From JAWLCG01 sp041687295 (lineage in GTDB: Bacteria; Planctomycetota; Phycisphaerae; SM23-33; FEN-1343), in assembly GCA_041687295.1 (NCBI GenBank), contig JAWLCG010000234.1, positions 1 through 7,908 on the forward strand: a DNA stretch of 7,908 nt, given 5' to 3'. Below, piece after piece: positions 1 through 5,657 of the stretch (positions within the stretch are counted from its first letter, which is position 1; each line of letters opens with the position of its first letter). The notes beneath the pieces were generated by a model. The model was given only the letters and a program-made list of their open reading frames with translations. It was not told where the DNA came from and made no database searches. The position numbers were made by a program, and so were the translations under genes.

Positions 1-95
1 GCCCCGTCGGGGCTCAATTCCTAACATCCGCCTGACCGGGGGCTTACGCCCCCGGCTAAACACTGCCGCCCCTTCGGGGCTCCGAACCGGCCGGT
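1..95. repeat. Cluster of GC-rich hairpins at the left edge
   Basis: Three perfect short stem-loops and a palindrome lie in tandem. They are GCCCC/GGGGC with loop GTC (1-13), an 8-bp stem CCGGGGGC/GCCCCCGG with loop TTAC (36-55), GCCCC/GGGGC with loop TTC (68-80), and the palindrome ACCGGCCGGT (86-95). The first and third hairpins are almost the same element. None carries a GTAG foot, so they differ from the other repeats here. They could be a dispersed intergenic repeat cut by the window edge or a terminator of an upstream gene. No T tract follows, so I favour a repeat. I see no gene in 1-290. Confidence 0.6.
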
Positions 96-208
96 CCGGC
101 ATCGGGACGCCGAGGCGATCAGTCGTGAGCTGGCAGAACCGCAGGGGCGGAACTCAGCATCCCTGGCTGGACAGTCCACTACTCACTGGCGAACTCGTCC
201 TGCCGGGC

Positions 209-237
209 TTGCCAGCCGTCGCCCGCGGGGCTATGGT
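209..237 (+). promoter_or_regulatory. Candidate sigma70-type promoter for the M20 gene
   Basis: TTGCCA (209-214, 5/6 to the -35 consensus) is followed after 17 bases by TATGGT (232-237, 4/6 to the -10 consensus). Transcription would begin near 244, giving a leader of about 47 bases before the ATG at 291. The same TATGGT hexamer appears at a plausible position before the dockerin gene. This is a pattern match only. Confidence 0.4.
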
Positions 238-290
238 GGCGGGCGTTGCGAGGCGTCCGACCCGTCAGCCCCTTTCTGCGGAGACCGCCG

Positions 291-1460
291 ATGAGCCTGC
301 ACGACACGATCGCCGCGACCGTCGCCCGCCATGGCGAGGCCCTCAAGGCCCTGGCCCGGCGGATCCACGCGAACCCCGAGCTGGGCCTGGCTGAGCACCA
401 GGCGGTCGGGTGGCAGGTGGAGCTGCTCGAGGCAATGGGCTTTGAGGTGACGGTGCCCTTCGGCGGCCTGGCGACGGCCTACCGCGCCCAGCGGGGCCAG
501 GGCGGGCCGGTGGTGGCGTTCCTGGCCGAGTACGACGCTTTGCCCGGCATCGGTCACGGCTGCGGGCACAACCTCATCGCCCCGGCCGCCATCGGGGCGG
601 GGGCCGCCCTGGCCGAGGCGCTGGCGGCCAGCGGCACGCCCGGCACGGTGGCCGTCATCGGCACGCCGGGCGAGGAGGGCAAGGGTGGCAAGGTCCGCCT
701 GGCCGAGGCCGGCGCCTTCGAGGGGCTGGACCTGGCCCTGATGGCCCACCCCCGCGTCCGGACCACGGCCGACACCGGCAGGCTGGCCGTGCTCCGCCGC
801 GAGGTGCGGTTCACCGGCCAGGCCGCCCACGCCGCCAACAGCCCCGAGATGGGCCGAAATGCCCTCGACGGCGTGCTGCTGCTGATGGCCGGCGTCAACG
901 CCTGGCGCCAGCACCTGCCCGAGCCCAGCCGCGTCCACGGCATCGTCACCGAAGGCGGCGACGCACCCAACGTCGTGCCCGACCACGCCGCCTGCCGCTT
1001 CTACCTCCGCGCCGACAACGACCGAACCCTCGCCGAGATGCTCGCCCGCTTCGAGCAGATCGCCCGCGGCGCCGCCCTCATGTCGGCCACCGAGGTCGAG
1101 GTCTCCGCCGGCGACGATCGCCCCTACAGCAGCGGGCGCATCAACGCCGCCCTCAACCGCCAGTGGCTCGCCGACGCCGAGGCGATGGGCCTGGCGCCCG
1201 ACCCCGCCGCCCGCCCCGGCCGAGGGTCCAGCGACTTCGGCAACGTCTCGGCCCTGCTGCCGGGGGCGCACTACTACTTCCAGATCACCGACGAGCCGCT
1301 GGCGTCCCACTCGCCGCAGTTCGCCCAGGCCGCCGCCACCGACCGGGCCCAGGCCGCCATGCTCAAGACCGCCGAGGCCCTCGCCCGCGGGGCCGGGCGC
1401 TTCTGCACCGACGCCGACTTCCGCGAGCAGGTCCGCCGCGACTTCACCGCCTCGGCCTGA
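291..1460 (+). CDS. M20 family (M20D-like) metal-dependent amidohydrolase
   Basis: The product is a 389-residue cytosolic zinc peptidase/amidohydrolase with no signal peptide. Family members hydrolyse amide bonds of N-acyl amino acids, aminobenzoyl-glutamate or small dipeptides; the substrate here cannot be told. The N-terminal catalytic part shows IHANPELGLAE (25-35), AEYDALPGIGHGCGHN (79-94, with ligands C91 and H93), GTPGEEG (124-130, catalytic/ligand E128 and E129) and MAHP (H153). The lid domain has FTGQAAHAA (174-182, with the conserved H180) and GGDAPNVVPDHA (222-233). The last ligand is H340 in ASHSP. All expected metal residues are present and the length is normal. I chose ATG 291 because GGAG (280-283) sits seven bases upstream; the in-frame TTG at 246 would add 15 residues with no family similarity. 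The GNAT gene follows after 27 bases, so the two are probably one operon. AbgB-like or PM20D2-like activity is possible but unproven. Confidence 0.92.
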   Translation: MSLHDTIAATVARHGEALKALARRIHANPELGLAEHQAVGWQVELLEAMGFEVTVPFGGLATAYRAQRGQGGPVVAFLAEYDALPGIGHGCGHNLIAPAAIGAGAALAEALAASGTPGTVAVIGTPGEEGKGGKVRLAEAGAFEGLDLALMAHPRVRTTADTGRLAVLRREVRFTGQAAHAANSPEMGRNALDGVLLLMAGVNAWRQHLPEPSRVHGIVTEGGDAPNVVPDHAACRFYLRADNDRTLAEMLARFEQIARGAALMSATEVEVSAGDDRPYSSGRINAALNRQWLADAEAMGLAPDPAARPGRGSSDFGNVSALLPGAHYYFQITDEPLASHSPQFAQAAATDRAQAAMLKTAEALARGAGRFCTDADFREQVRRDFTASA

Positions 1461-1487
1461 CCGGCCCACCCGCAGGAGACCACGCCC

Positions 1488-1961
1488 ATGGCCCCCCACG
1501 GTCGGCCCGCCCAGCGCGAGGAGATCGACGCCCTGGTAGACTTCCAGTGCGCGATGGCGGCCGAAACCGAGGGCCTCGCCCTGGACCGCCCCACGGTGGT
1601 CGGCGGCGTCTCGGCCGTCTTCGACGACCCGCGGCGCGGGTGGTACTGGGTGGCCGAGCTGGACGGCCGACTCGCCGGCTGTCTGCTGGTGCTGCCCGAG
1701 TGGTCCGACTGGCGCAACGGCACGGTGCTGTGGATCCACTCGGTCTACGTCGTGCCGGCCTGCCGCCGTCGGGGAGTCTTCGCCGCCCTGTACCGCCACC
1801 TGCAGGGCCTCGTGCGGGCCGACGAATCGCTGCGGGGCCTGCGCCTGTACGTGGCCGAGGAGAACCCCACCGCCCATCGCATCTACCGCCGCCTGGGCAT
1901 GCGCGACGACCGCTATCGGCTGTTCGAGTGGATGCCCGAGGAGCCCCCCAAACGCCCGTAG
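1488..1961 (+). CDS. GNAT family N-acetyltransferase
   Basis: A 157-residue single-domain acetyltransferase expected to move an acetyl group from acetyl-CoA to an amine; the acceptor is unknown. The N-terminal helices (about 8-47) lead into the strand pair WYWVAELDGRLAGCLLV (52-68). Motif A is HSVYVVPACRRRGVFAALY (84-102), whose RRRGVF segment is the pyrophosphate-binding loop. Motif B is LYVAEENPTAHRIYRRLGM (120-138), where the family's N/Y pattern for CoA contact is seen (N126, Y133). The ATG has a strong AGGAG (1474-1478) nine bases upstream. It lies 27 bases after the M20 gene and is probably co-transcribed with it, so modification of a related small molecule is conceivable. The stop codon TAG is also the TAG of the GTAG foot of a REP-like hairpin (1958-1992), an unusual overlap. 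Confidence 0.88.
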   Translation: MAPHGRPAQREEIDALVDFQCAMAAETEGLALDRPTVVGGVSAVFDDPRRGWYWVAELDGRLAGCLLVLPEWSDWRNGTVLWIHSVYVVPACRRRGVFAALYRHLQGLVRADESLRGLRLYVAEENPTAHRIYRRLGMRDDRYRLFEWMPEEPPKRP

Positions 1962-1992
1962 GCTGGGACAGAGCGCAGCGGCGCCCCACCTT
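1958..1992 (+). repeat. REP-like hairpin with GTAG foot, copy 1
   Basis: A 35-base unit opens with GTAGGCTGGGACAGAGCG and closes with CCCCACCTT. The 5' GTAG is followed by GG(C)TGGG, which pairs with CCCACC leaving one bulged C. The same unit occurs at 5438-5472 and 6529-6563 with only a few base differences, and inverted at 6586-6620. Its TAG ends the GNAT gene. It may also act as a forward terminator-like structure, though no T tract follows. The following bases 1993-2054 hold a nine-C run (2017-2025) and nothing else I can name. Confidence 0.75.
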
Positions 1993-2054
1993 CGAGGACC
2001 GACCCCGGCGAAGCCGCCCCCCCCCGCCTGGCACGCCCGCCCACCCCGGTCCGC

Positions 2055-2097
2055 GCAAAGAAGAAGCCCCCGCAAAGTGTTGCCTTGCAGGGGCTTC
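2055..2097 (-). terminator. Intrinsic terminator of tRNA-Gln
   Basis: On the reverse strand an 8-bp stem (GAAGCCCC/GGGGCTTC, 2090-2097 with 2063-2070) continues, after one mismatch, into a 4-bp stem (GCAA/TTGC) and a 9-base loop. TTCTTTG follows directly downstream. It begins six bases past the tRNA 3' end. This is the layout of a factor-independent terminator, although the U tract is interrupted. Confidence 0.75.
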
Positions 2098-2102
2098 CGT
2101 GA

Positions 2103-2173
2103 CTGGGGAACTAGGATTCGAACCTAGACTAACTGATCCAGAGTCAGTCGTGCTGCCGTTACACTATTCCCCA
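2103..2173 (-). tRNA. trnQ: tRNA-Gln (anticodon CUG)
   Basis: A full 71-base cloverleaf folds by hand on the reverse strand. The acceptor stem is TGGGGAA/TTCCCCA (7 bp). The D arm is GTGT/GCAC with a 7-base loop, and the anticodon stem is ACTGA/TCAGT with loop CTCTGGA, giving anticodon CTG. The variable loop has 4 bases, and the T arm is CTAGG/CCTAG with loop TTCGAAT. The weak U1-A72 pair and discriminator G73 are known glutamine identity elements and agree with the anticodon. The 3' CCA is not encoded (TCA follows G73), so it must be added after transcription. A promoter at 2238-2265 and a terminator at 2055-2097 make it a single-gene unit. Confidence 0.97.
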
Positions 2174-2237
2174 GTTACTTCACCGCCGGCCAACGGTTGG
2201 GGGGGCCGGCGATGGCTCTGGACCAATCTTCTGCAGT

Positions 2238-2265
2238 AGTTTACGGACCGAAGGATGAAAGTCAA
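2238..2265 (-). promoter_or_regulatory. Sigma70-type promoter for tRNA-Gln
   Basis: Reading the reverse strand, TTGACT (2265-2260, 5/6) is followed after 16 bases by TAAACT (2243-2238, 4/6). Transcription would start near 2231, about 58 bases before the mature tRNA 5' end. This is the best -35 match in the window and stands in the right place. Its first two bases are the foot of the PilZ terminator hairpin. Confidence 0.6.
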
Positions 2266-2282
2266 GCCCTTTTGAGGGGCTT
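2264..2282 (-). terminator. Probable terminator of the PilZ gene
   Basis: On the reverse strand AAGCCC (2282-2277) and GGGCTT (2269-2264) form a 6-bp stem around a 7-base loop, followed by GACTTTC. It lies about 90 bases after the PilZ stop codon. The stem is short and the T tract poor, so read-through into the tRNA is possible. The stretch between the stop codon and the hairpin contains further GC palindromes such as AGGCC/GGCCT but no gene. Confidence 0.45.
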
Positions 2283-2369
2283 TGGGCGCAAGGCCGGGCC
2301 GGGCCTGCCCCGAAGGACACGCCCGGCGAAGCGTCCGGCAGCGCCTGTAGCTGGAGGAGAGGACGAACC

Positions 2370-2735
2370 TTACGCGGCCACGCTCATGCGGGAGGCGTCC
2401 TGCGGCTCGCTGGCCAGGCTCGTCAGGGGACGTTCGAACTCGATGCCCACGCGGTAGCCGCCCTCGGTGTCCCGGCTGCAGCGACAGATGATGCCGCAAA
2501 CGTTGCGGGCGCTCAGGCCGGCGGCCGGCAGGTTCAGCAGCACGCGCTGGCCGGGGTAGAAGGACTTGTCGCTGATCGCCCCGATGCCGCCTCGGCTGAT
2601 GTCGACCATCCCCAGCGTGCCGACCAGCTCGTCGCCGTCGGGGTCCAGGCGGATGGCCTGCACCGGCATGCTCATCTGGGTCCGCGTGTACCGACGCCGC
2701 TCGTGAGGCATTCTCGTGTCGCTGTCCGTGTGCAT
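2370..2735 (-). CDS. Single-domain PilZ protein (cyclic-di-GMP receptor)
   Basis: A 121-residue soluble protein consisting of little more than one PilZ domain. PilZ domains bind cyclic di-GMP and pass the signal to exopolysaccharide, motility or surface machinery by protein contact. The binding signature is complete: RxxxR as R14 to R18 in ERRRYTR, and DxSxxG as D45, S47 and G50 in DISRGG. A basic start, the beta-barrel core (about 20-100) ending in YRVGIEF (94-100), and a poorly conserved tail follow. I chose the ATG at 2735 because GGAG lies seven bases before it; the in-frame open stretch continues far upstream only because of GC-rich antisense bias. A start at the inner Met9 would keep the domain. 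It is divergent from cobA-hemD and upstream of tRNA-Gln. The partner is unknown, as no motility or polysaccharide gene is nearby. Confidence 0.9.
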   Translation of the reverse strand: MHTDSDTRMPHERRRYTRTQMSMPVQAIRLDPDGDELVGTLGMVDISRGGIGAISDKSFYPGQRVLLNLPAAGLSARNVCGIICRCSRDTEGGYRVGIEFERPLTSLASEPQDASRMSVAA

Positions 2736-2816
2736 TGCGGTTCTCCATGTCAGGTTGACGCCCCTTACATCGGCCCGCACAGGACGCATCTTTACCAGGA
2801 CCGGCATATTTTTTAC

Positions 2817-2834
2817 ATTCCCCCTATTCCCCCT
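2817..2834. repeat. Tandem 9-base duplication upstream of PilZ
   Basis: ATTCCCCCT occurs twice in perfect tandem (2817-2825 and 2826-2834); on the PilZ coding strand this reads AGGGGGAAT twice. It sits about 80-100 bases before the PilZ ATG, beside AT-rich sequence (2806-2817) that could hold its promoter. A TATGGT on the reverse strand (2845-2840) is another -10 candidate, but it lacks a good -35. The tandem sites could be an operator or simply a slippage repeat. Confidence 0.5.
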
Positions 2835-2869
2835 ACTCCACCATACCCCGCAAACCCCGGTCTGGTCGT

Positions 2870-2884
2870 CAGTCAGGCTGACTG
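2870..2884. repeat. 15-base perfect palindrome CAGTCAG-G-CTGACTG
   Basis: Two 7-base arms flank one central G. A near copy of its right half, CAGGCTCACTG, resumes immediately after the N gap (2991-3001), 10 of 11 bases matching 2874-2884. It may mark the edge of the larger interrupted palindrome that ends at the gap, or be a protein-binding site between the divergent PilZ and cobA-hemD genes. Confidence 0.5.
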
Positions 2885-2921
2885 GTGGTCGGCCCAGGGC
2901 GCGAGCGCCGTATGGAGTGCG

Positions 2922-2980
2922 GCGAGGATCGCCGCTTTGGCTGGTCTTGGCGCCACCGAGCCAAAGCGGCGATGGCTCGC
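2922..2980. repeat. Long interrupted palindrome ending at the assembly gap
   Basis: A perfect 15-bp inverted repeat, ATCGCCGCTTTGGCT (2928-2942) and its complement (2959-2973), surrounds a 16-base loop. After a small bulge the stem extends with GCGAG (2922-2926) and CTCGC (2976-2980). The last paired base is the last base before the Ns. No T tract is visible, so it is not clearly a terminator; it resembles a palindromic intergenic element whose right side was lost in assembly. Confidence 0.8.
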
Positions 2981-2990
2981 NNNNNNNNNN
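2981..2990. other. Assembly gap (10 Ns)
   Basis: Ten Ns interrupt the 342-base spacer between the divergent PilZ and cobA-hemD genes. The round number suggests a placeholder of unknown true size. No coding sequence is visible on either side in 2736-3077: the spacer holds the tandem 9-mers, the palindromes, this gap and the candidate cobA-hemD promoter. Confidence 0.95.
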
Positions 2991-3041
2991 CAGGCTCACT
3001 GAGACGTCGTTCGGGGGTGGTGTGGATCGCTCGGGTTTTGG

Positions 3042-3071
3042 TGGACCGGTTGCGGGGGCGGGGCTTAGAAT
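3042..3071 (+). promoter_or_regulatory. Candidate promoter giving a leaderless cobA-hemD transcript
   Basis: TAGAAT (3066-3071) matches the -10 consensus in 5 of 6 bases; TGGACC (3042-3047) is a 4/6 -35 at an 18-base spacing. Initiation about seven bases after the -10 box falls on the ATG at 3078. That would leave no 5' leader, consistent with the absence of a usable Shine-Dalgarno sequence (only GGGG one base before the ATG). Confidence 0.4.
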
Positions 3072-3077
3072 CGGGGC

Positions 3078-4655
3078 ATGAGTGCTGAATCGACGGGCAT
3101 GGTGGTGCTGCTGGGCGGCGGGCCGGGGGATCCGGGCCTGCTGACGCGGGCGGGCGCGGACTGGCTGGCGCGGGCGGAGGTGGTGGTCTACGACCGCCTG
3201 GCCAGCCCGGAGCTGCTGGACCTGGCGCCGCCCTCGGCCGAGCGCATCTACGCGGGCAAGGCCCCCGGCGGCCATGCGATGACGCAGGAGCAGATCAACG
3301 CAACGCTCGTCGAGCAGGGCCGGGCGGGCCGGCGGGTGGTACGGCTCAAAGGGGGCGACCCGTTCGTCTTCGGGCGCGGCGGCGAGGAGGCGGCGGCCCT
3401 GGCCGAGGCGGGCGTGCCGTACTGCGTCGTGCCGGGCATCACGGCCGCGATCGGGGCGTGCGCGTACGCCGGCATCCCGCTGACCGACCGCCGCTGGGCC
3501 AGCAGCGTGGCCCTGGTGACCGGGCACGAGGACCCCGACCGGCCGGGCTCGCGGATGAACTGGTCGGCCCTGGCGGGCATCGACACGGTGGTGTTCTACA
3601 TGGGCGTGGGCAACCTGGCCCACATCGCCGAACGGCTGATCGAGGCGGGTCGGCCCCCGGCCACGCCGACGGCCCTGGTGGAGCGCGGCACCACGCCGGC
3701 CCAGCGGACGGTGCTGGCGACGCTGGCAAGCGTGGCCGAGCGGGCGGCCGAGCAGCGCGTCCAGGCCCCCGCCCTGCTGGTCGTCGGCGAGGTGGCCCGG
3801 CTGGCCGAGCGGCTGGCGTGGCGGGCCCCGCTGCCGCTGGCCGGTCGCACGGTGCTGGTCACGCGGAGCCGTCAGCAGGCCTCGGCGCTGGCCGGTCGGC
3901 TGCGCGAGCTGGGGGCGGCGGTGATCGAGGCCCCCACCATCGCCATCGAGCCGCCGGAGGATTTTTCGACGATCGACGCCGCCCTGGCCCGCCTGGGCGA
4001 GTATGGGCTGGTGGCCTTCACCAGCGCCAACGGCGTGGAGGCCTTCCTCGCCCGTGGCCGAACGTTGGGCCTGGACGGGCGGGCCCTGGCGGGCGTCCGC
4101 CTGGCGGCCGTCGGGCCCGCAACGGCCGAGGCGATGCGGAAGGCCTTCCTCGAGCCCGACGTGGTGCCCGAGGTCTTCACCGCCGACGCCCTGGCCGCCG
4201 CCCTGGCAAGCCTGGGCGACCTGGCCGGCCGACGCGTCCTGCTGGCCCGCGCGGACATCGCCCGGCCCGCCCTGGTCGAGGCCCTTGCCGCCGCCGGCGC
4301 CATCGTCGACGACATCGCCTTCTACCGCACCGTCGCCCCCGAGGCTCTGCCCCCCGAGGCCCTGGACGCCCTCGAGAACAACCGGGTGGACTGGATCACC
4401 TTCACCAGCAGCTCCACCGTCACCAATTTCTTGGAGCTGCTGCCCCGTAGGCCGGGTCGAGCGCAGCGAGGCCCGGCGGCCGGCGCCCCCCTGCCCGCCG
4501 CCGTCCGCCTGGCCAGCATCGGGCCGATCACGTCGGAGACCCTCCGCGAGCATGGCCTGGAGCCGACCGTCGAGGCCAGCCCCCACGACATCCCGGGCCT
4601 GTTGCAGGCGATCCTCGCCGCCGAGCAGGCCGGGGCCGAAGGGGCCTCCGCGTGA
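3078..4655 (+). CDS. cobA-hemD: Fused uroporphyrinogen-III C-methyltransferase / uroporphyrinogen-III synthase
   Basis: A 525-residue bifunctional cytosolic enzyme. The HemD part closes hydroxymethylbilane to uroporphyrinogen III; the CobA (SUMT) part methylates it twice with S-adenosylmethionine to precorrin-2, toward siroheme and cobalamin. SUMT domain, about 8-246: LLGGGPGDPGLLT (11-23, SAM-binding), VVRLKGGDPFVFGRGGEE (87-104), VVPGITAAIGA (117-127) and GIPLTDRR (132-139). HemD domain, about 255-515: GRTVLVTRSR (256-265), VAFTSANGVEAF (312-323), VGPATAEAM (345-353), DWITFTSSSTVTNFLEL (438-454) and LASIGPITSETLREHGL (478-494). Residues about 457-467 are encoded by a REP-like palindrome inserted in frame at a surface-type loop. 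The start lacks a proper ribosome site; ATG 3099 (Met8) is an alternative. Its stop overlaps the GTG of the next gene (GTGA). Fusion of these two enzymes is known in several phyla. Confidence 0.95.
   Translation: MSAESTGMVVLLGGGPGDPGLLTRAGADWLARAEVVVYDRLASPELLDLAPPSAERIYAGKAPGGHAMTQEQINATLVEQGRAGRRVVRLKGGDPFVFGRGGEEAAALAEAGVPYCVVPGITAAIGACAYAGIPLTDRRWASSVALVTGHEDPDRPGSRMNWSALAGIDTVVFYMGVGNLAHIAERLIEAGRPPATPTALVERGTTPAQRTVLATLASVAERAAEQRVQAPALLVVGEVARLAERLAWRAPLPLAGRTVLVTRSRQQASALAGRLRELGAAVIEAPTIAIEPPEDFSTIDAALARLGEYGLVAFTSANGVEAFLARGRTLGLDGRALAGVRLAAVGPATAEAMRKAFLEPDVVPEVFTADALAAALASLGDLAGRRVLLARADIARPALVEALAAAGAIVDDIAFYRTVAPEALPPEALDALENNRVDWITFTSSSTVTNFLELLPRRPGRAQRGPAAGAPLPAAVRLASIGPITSETLREHGLEPTVEASPHDIPGLLQAILAAEQAGAEGASA
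4447..4477 (+). repeat. REP-like hairpin inserted in frame within hemD
   Basis: GTAG (4447-4450) is followed by GCCGGG (4451-4456), a loop containing GAGCGCAGCGAG, and CCCGGC (4472-4477): a perfect 6-bp stem at the GTAG foot. The overall plan, GTAGG, GGG, AGCG-A-type loop and CCC, matches the 35-base units elsewhere in the window. It is read as codons CGT AGG CCG and so on, so its TAG is out of frame and the gene stays open. The encoded residues (Arg, Pro, Gly and Ala-rich, about 457-467) fall between two conserved HemD blocks. Confidence 0.7.
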
Positions 4656-5428
4656 GCGGCACCTTCGAGCTGCTGTTCCTGGGTACCGGCACCAGCCACG
4701 GCATCCCGATGATCGGCTGCGACTGCGCGGTGTGCCGCTCGCAAGACCCCCGCGACCGCCGCAACCGCACCAGCGCCGCCCTGCGCCTGCCGGACGGCCA
4801 GACGATCCTCATCGACGTGTCCCCCGAATTCCGTCTGGCCGCCATCGCCTTCGGCCTGGCCCGCGTCGACGCCGTGCTGCTGACGCACGCCCACGCCGAC
4901 CACATCATGGGCATGGACGATCTGCGGCGGTACAACAACATCCGCCGCGACGTCATCCCCGTCTTCGGCGACGCTCTCACCATCGAGCGGACGCGGAACT
5001 GCTTCGGCTACGCGGATCGGCCCTACCTCGACCCCAACCGCCCGAGCCTCGCCTTCACGCCCATCCACGGGCCGACGGAAGTCTGCGGCCTGAGCGTCAC
5101 CCCCGTGCCGCTGCGCCATGGCCGGGGGCGGGTGCTGGGCTTCCGCATCGGCGGCCTGGCGTACTGCACCGACTGCTCAGAGATCCCCGACGAGACCTGG
5201 CCCCTGCTGGAGGGCGTCGACCTGCTGGTCCTCGACGCCCTGCGCTACACGCCCCACCCGGCCCACTTCAACGTCGAGCAGGCCCTTGCCGTCATCGCCC
5301 GCGCCAAGCCCGGCCGCGCCCTGCTGACCCACATCGCCCACGAGATCGCCCACGAGCCCGCCTCCGCCAAACTGCCGGCCACCGTCGAGTTCGCCACCGA
5401 CGGCCTCCGCGTCACCGTGCCCCTGTAG
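4652..5428 (+). CDS. PhnP-like metallo-beta-lactamase-fold hydrolase
   Basis: A 258-residue cytosolic metal-dependent hydrolase. Relatives include PhnP, a phosphoribosyl cyclic phosphodiesterase of phosphonate breakdown, but many relatives have no assigned substrate. It opens with the PhnP-style LGTGTSHGIP (10-19) and a CxCxxC structural zinc site (C23, C25, C28). The catalytic HxHxDH motif is H79, H81, D83, H84 in THAHADH. Further likely ligands are H156 (PLRHGR), D174 (YCTDCSEIP) and H227 (LLTHIAHE); H205 also lies near the site. The two-metal active site therefore looks intact. The start is GTG, inside the GTGA overlap with the cobA-hemD stop, which implies co-transcription and translational coupling. 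A phn operon is not present here, so the phosphonate role is doubtful and I give no gene symbol. A REP-like inverted pair begins ten bases after the stop codon. Confidence 0.88.
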   Translation: MSGTFELLFLGTGTSHGIPMIGCDCAVCRSQDPRDRRNRTSAALRLPDGQTILIDVSPEFRLAAIAFGLARVDAVLLTHAHADHIMGMDDLRRYNNIRRDVIPVFGDALTIERTRNCFGYADRPYLDPNRPSLAFTPIHGPTEVCGLSVTPVPLRHGRGRVLGFRIGGLAYCTDCSEIPDETWPLLEGVDLLVLDALRYTPHPAHFNVEQALAVIARAKPGRALLTHIAHEIAHEPASAKLPATVEFATDGLRVTVPL

Positions 5429-5437
5429 GGCGAGCGT

Positions 5438-5534
5438 GTAGGCTGGGACAGAGCGAAGCGGCGTCCCACCTTGGGCAGGTGGGTGGCACGTGAAAAGGTG
5501 GACGCCGCGACGATGCCGCTCTGTCCGAGCCTGC
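5438..5534. repeat. BIME-like inverted pair of REP units, pair 1
   Basis: The left arm (5438-5472) is the 35-base GTAGGCTGGG...CCCACCTT unit. A 22-base spacer follows. The right arm (5495-5534) is an inverted, degenerate copy: its complement reads GCAGGCTCGGACAGAGCG and ends GGCGTCCACCTT, with about five extra bases in the loop and GCAG in place of the GTAG foot. It lies between the MBL and dockerin genes and could act as a bidirectional stem-loop that ends or protects the cobA-hemD/MBL messenger. Confidence 0.7.
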
Positions 5535-5580
5535 GGTCTGCTGCGCATCGCCGGCCGTTCGCTCGCTTCGGTTTAGATGC

Positions 5581-5609
5581 TGGACGGAATCGCGGTTGGC
5601 GTTTATGGT
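5581..5609 (+). promoter_or_regulatory. Candidate promoter for the dockerin gene
   Basis: TGGACG (5581-5586, 4/6) and TATGGT (5604-5609, 4/6) are separated by 17 bases, placing initiation near 5616 and leaving a leader of about 42 bases. The -10 hexamer is identical to that proposed for the M20 gene. The match is weak; its position and the preceding REP pair favour an independent transcription unit. Confidence 0.35.
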
Positions 5610-5657
5610 GGACAGGAGTAGCTTGCGAAGACCCGCCCTCTCTGAAGGAGCGTCACG

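Noticed and set aside
231..2075. 614-residue open frame on the reverse strand opposite the M20 and GNAT genes
   Set aside because: Composition is Gly/Ala/Arg/His/Gln-rich low complexity typical of antisense frames in GC-rich DNA. It has no recognisable motif and overlaps two well-supported genes.
2991..3077. Cobalamin riboswitch before cobA-hemD
   Set aside because: No B12-box-like sequence or multi-stem fold is visible, and the best promoter leaves no leader. The gap prevents full exclusion.
2736..4586. Upstream extension (to 4586) of the reverse-strand PilZ frame into a 738-residue protein
   Set aside because: The extension crosses the N gap and runs antisense to cobA-hemD. The PilZ ATG at 2735 has a clear ribosome site and starts a complete domain.
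4003..5493. 496-residue forward frame across cobA-hemD and the MBL gene
   Set aside because: It is a Pro/Arg/Ser-rich shifted frame over two genes that have conserved catalytic motifs in another frame.
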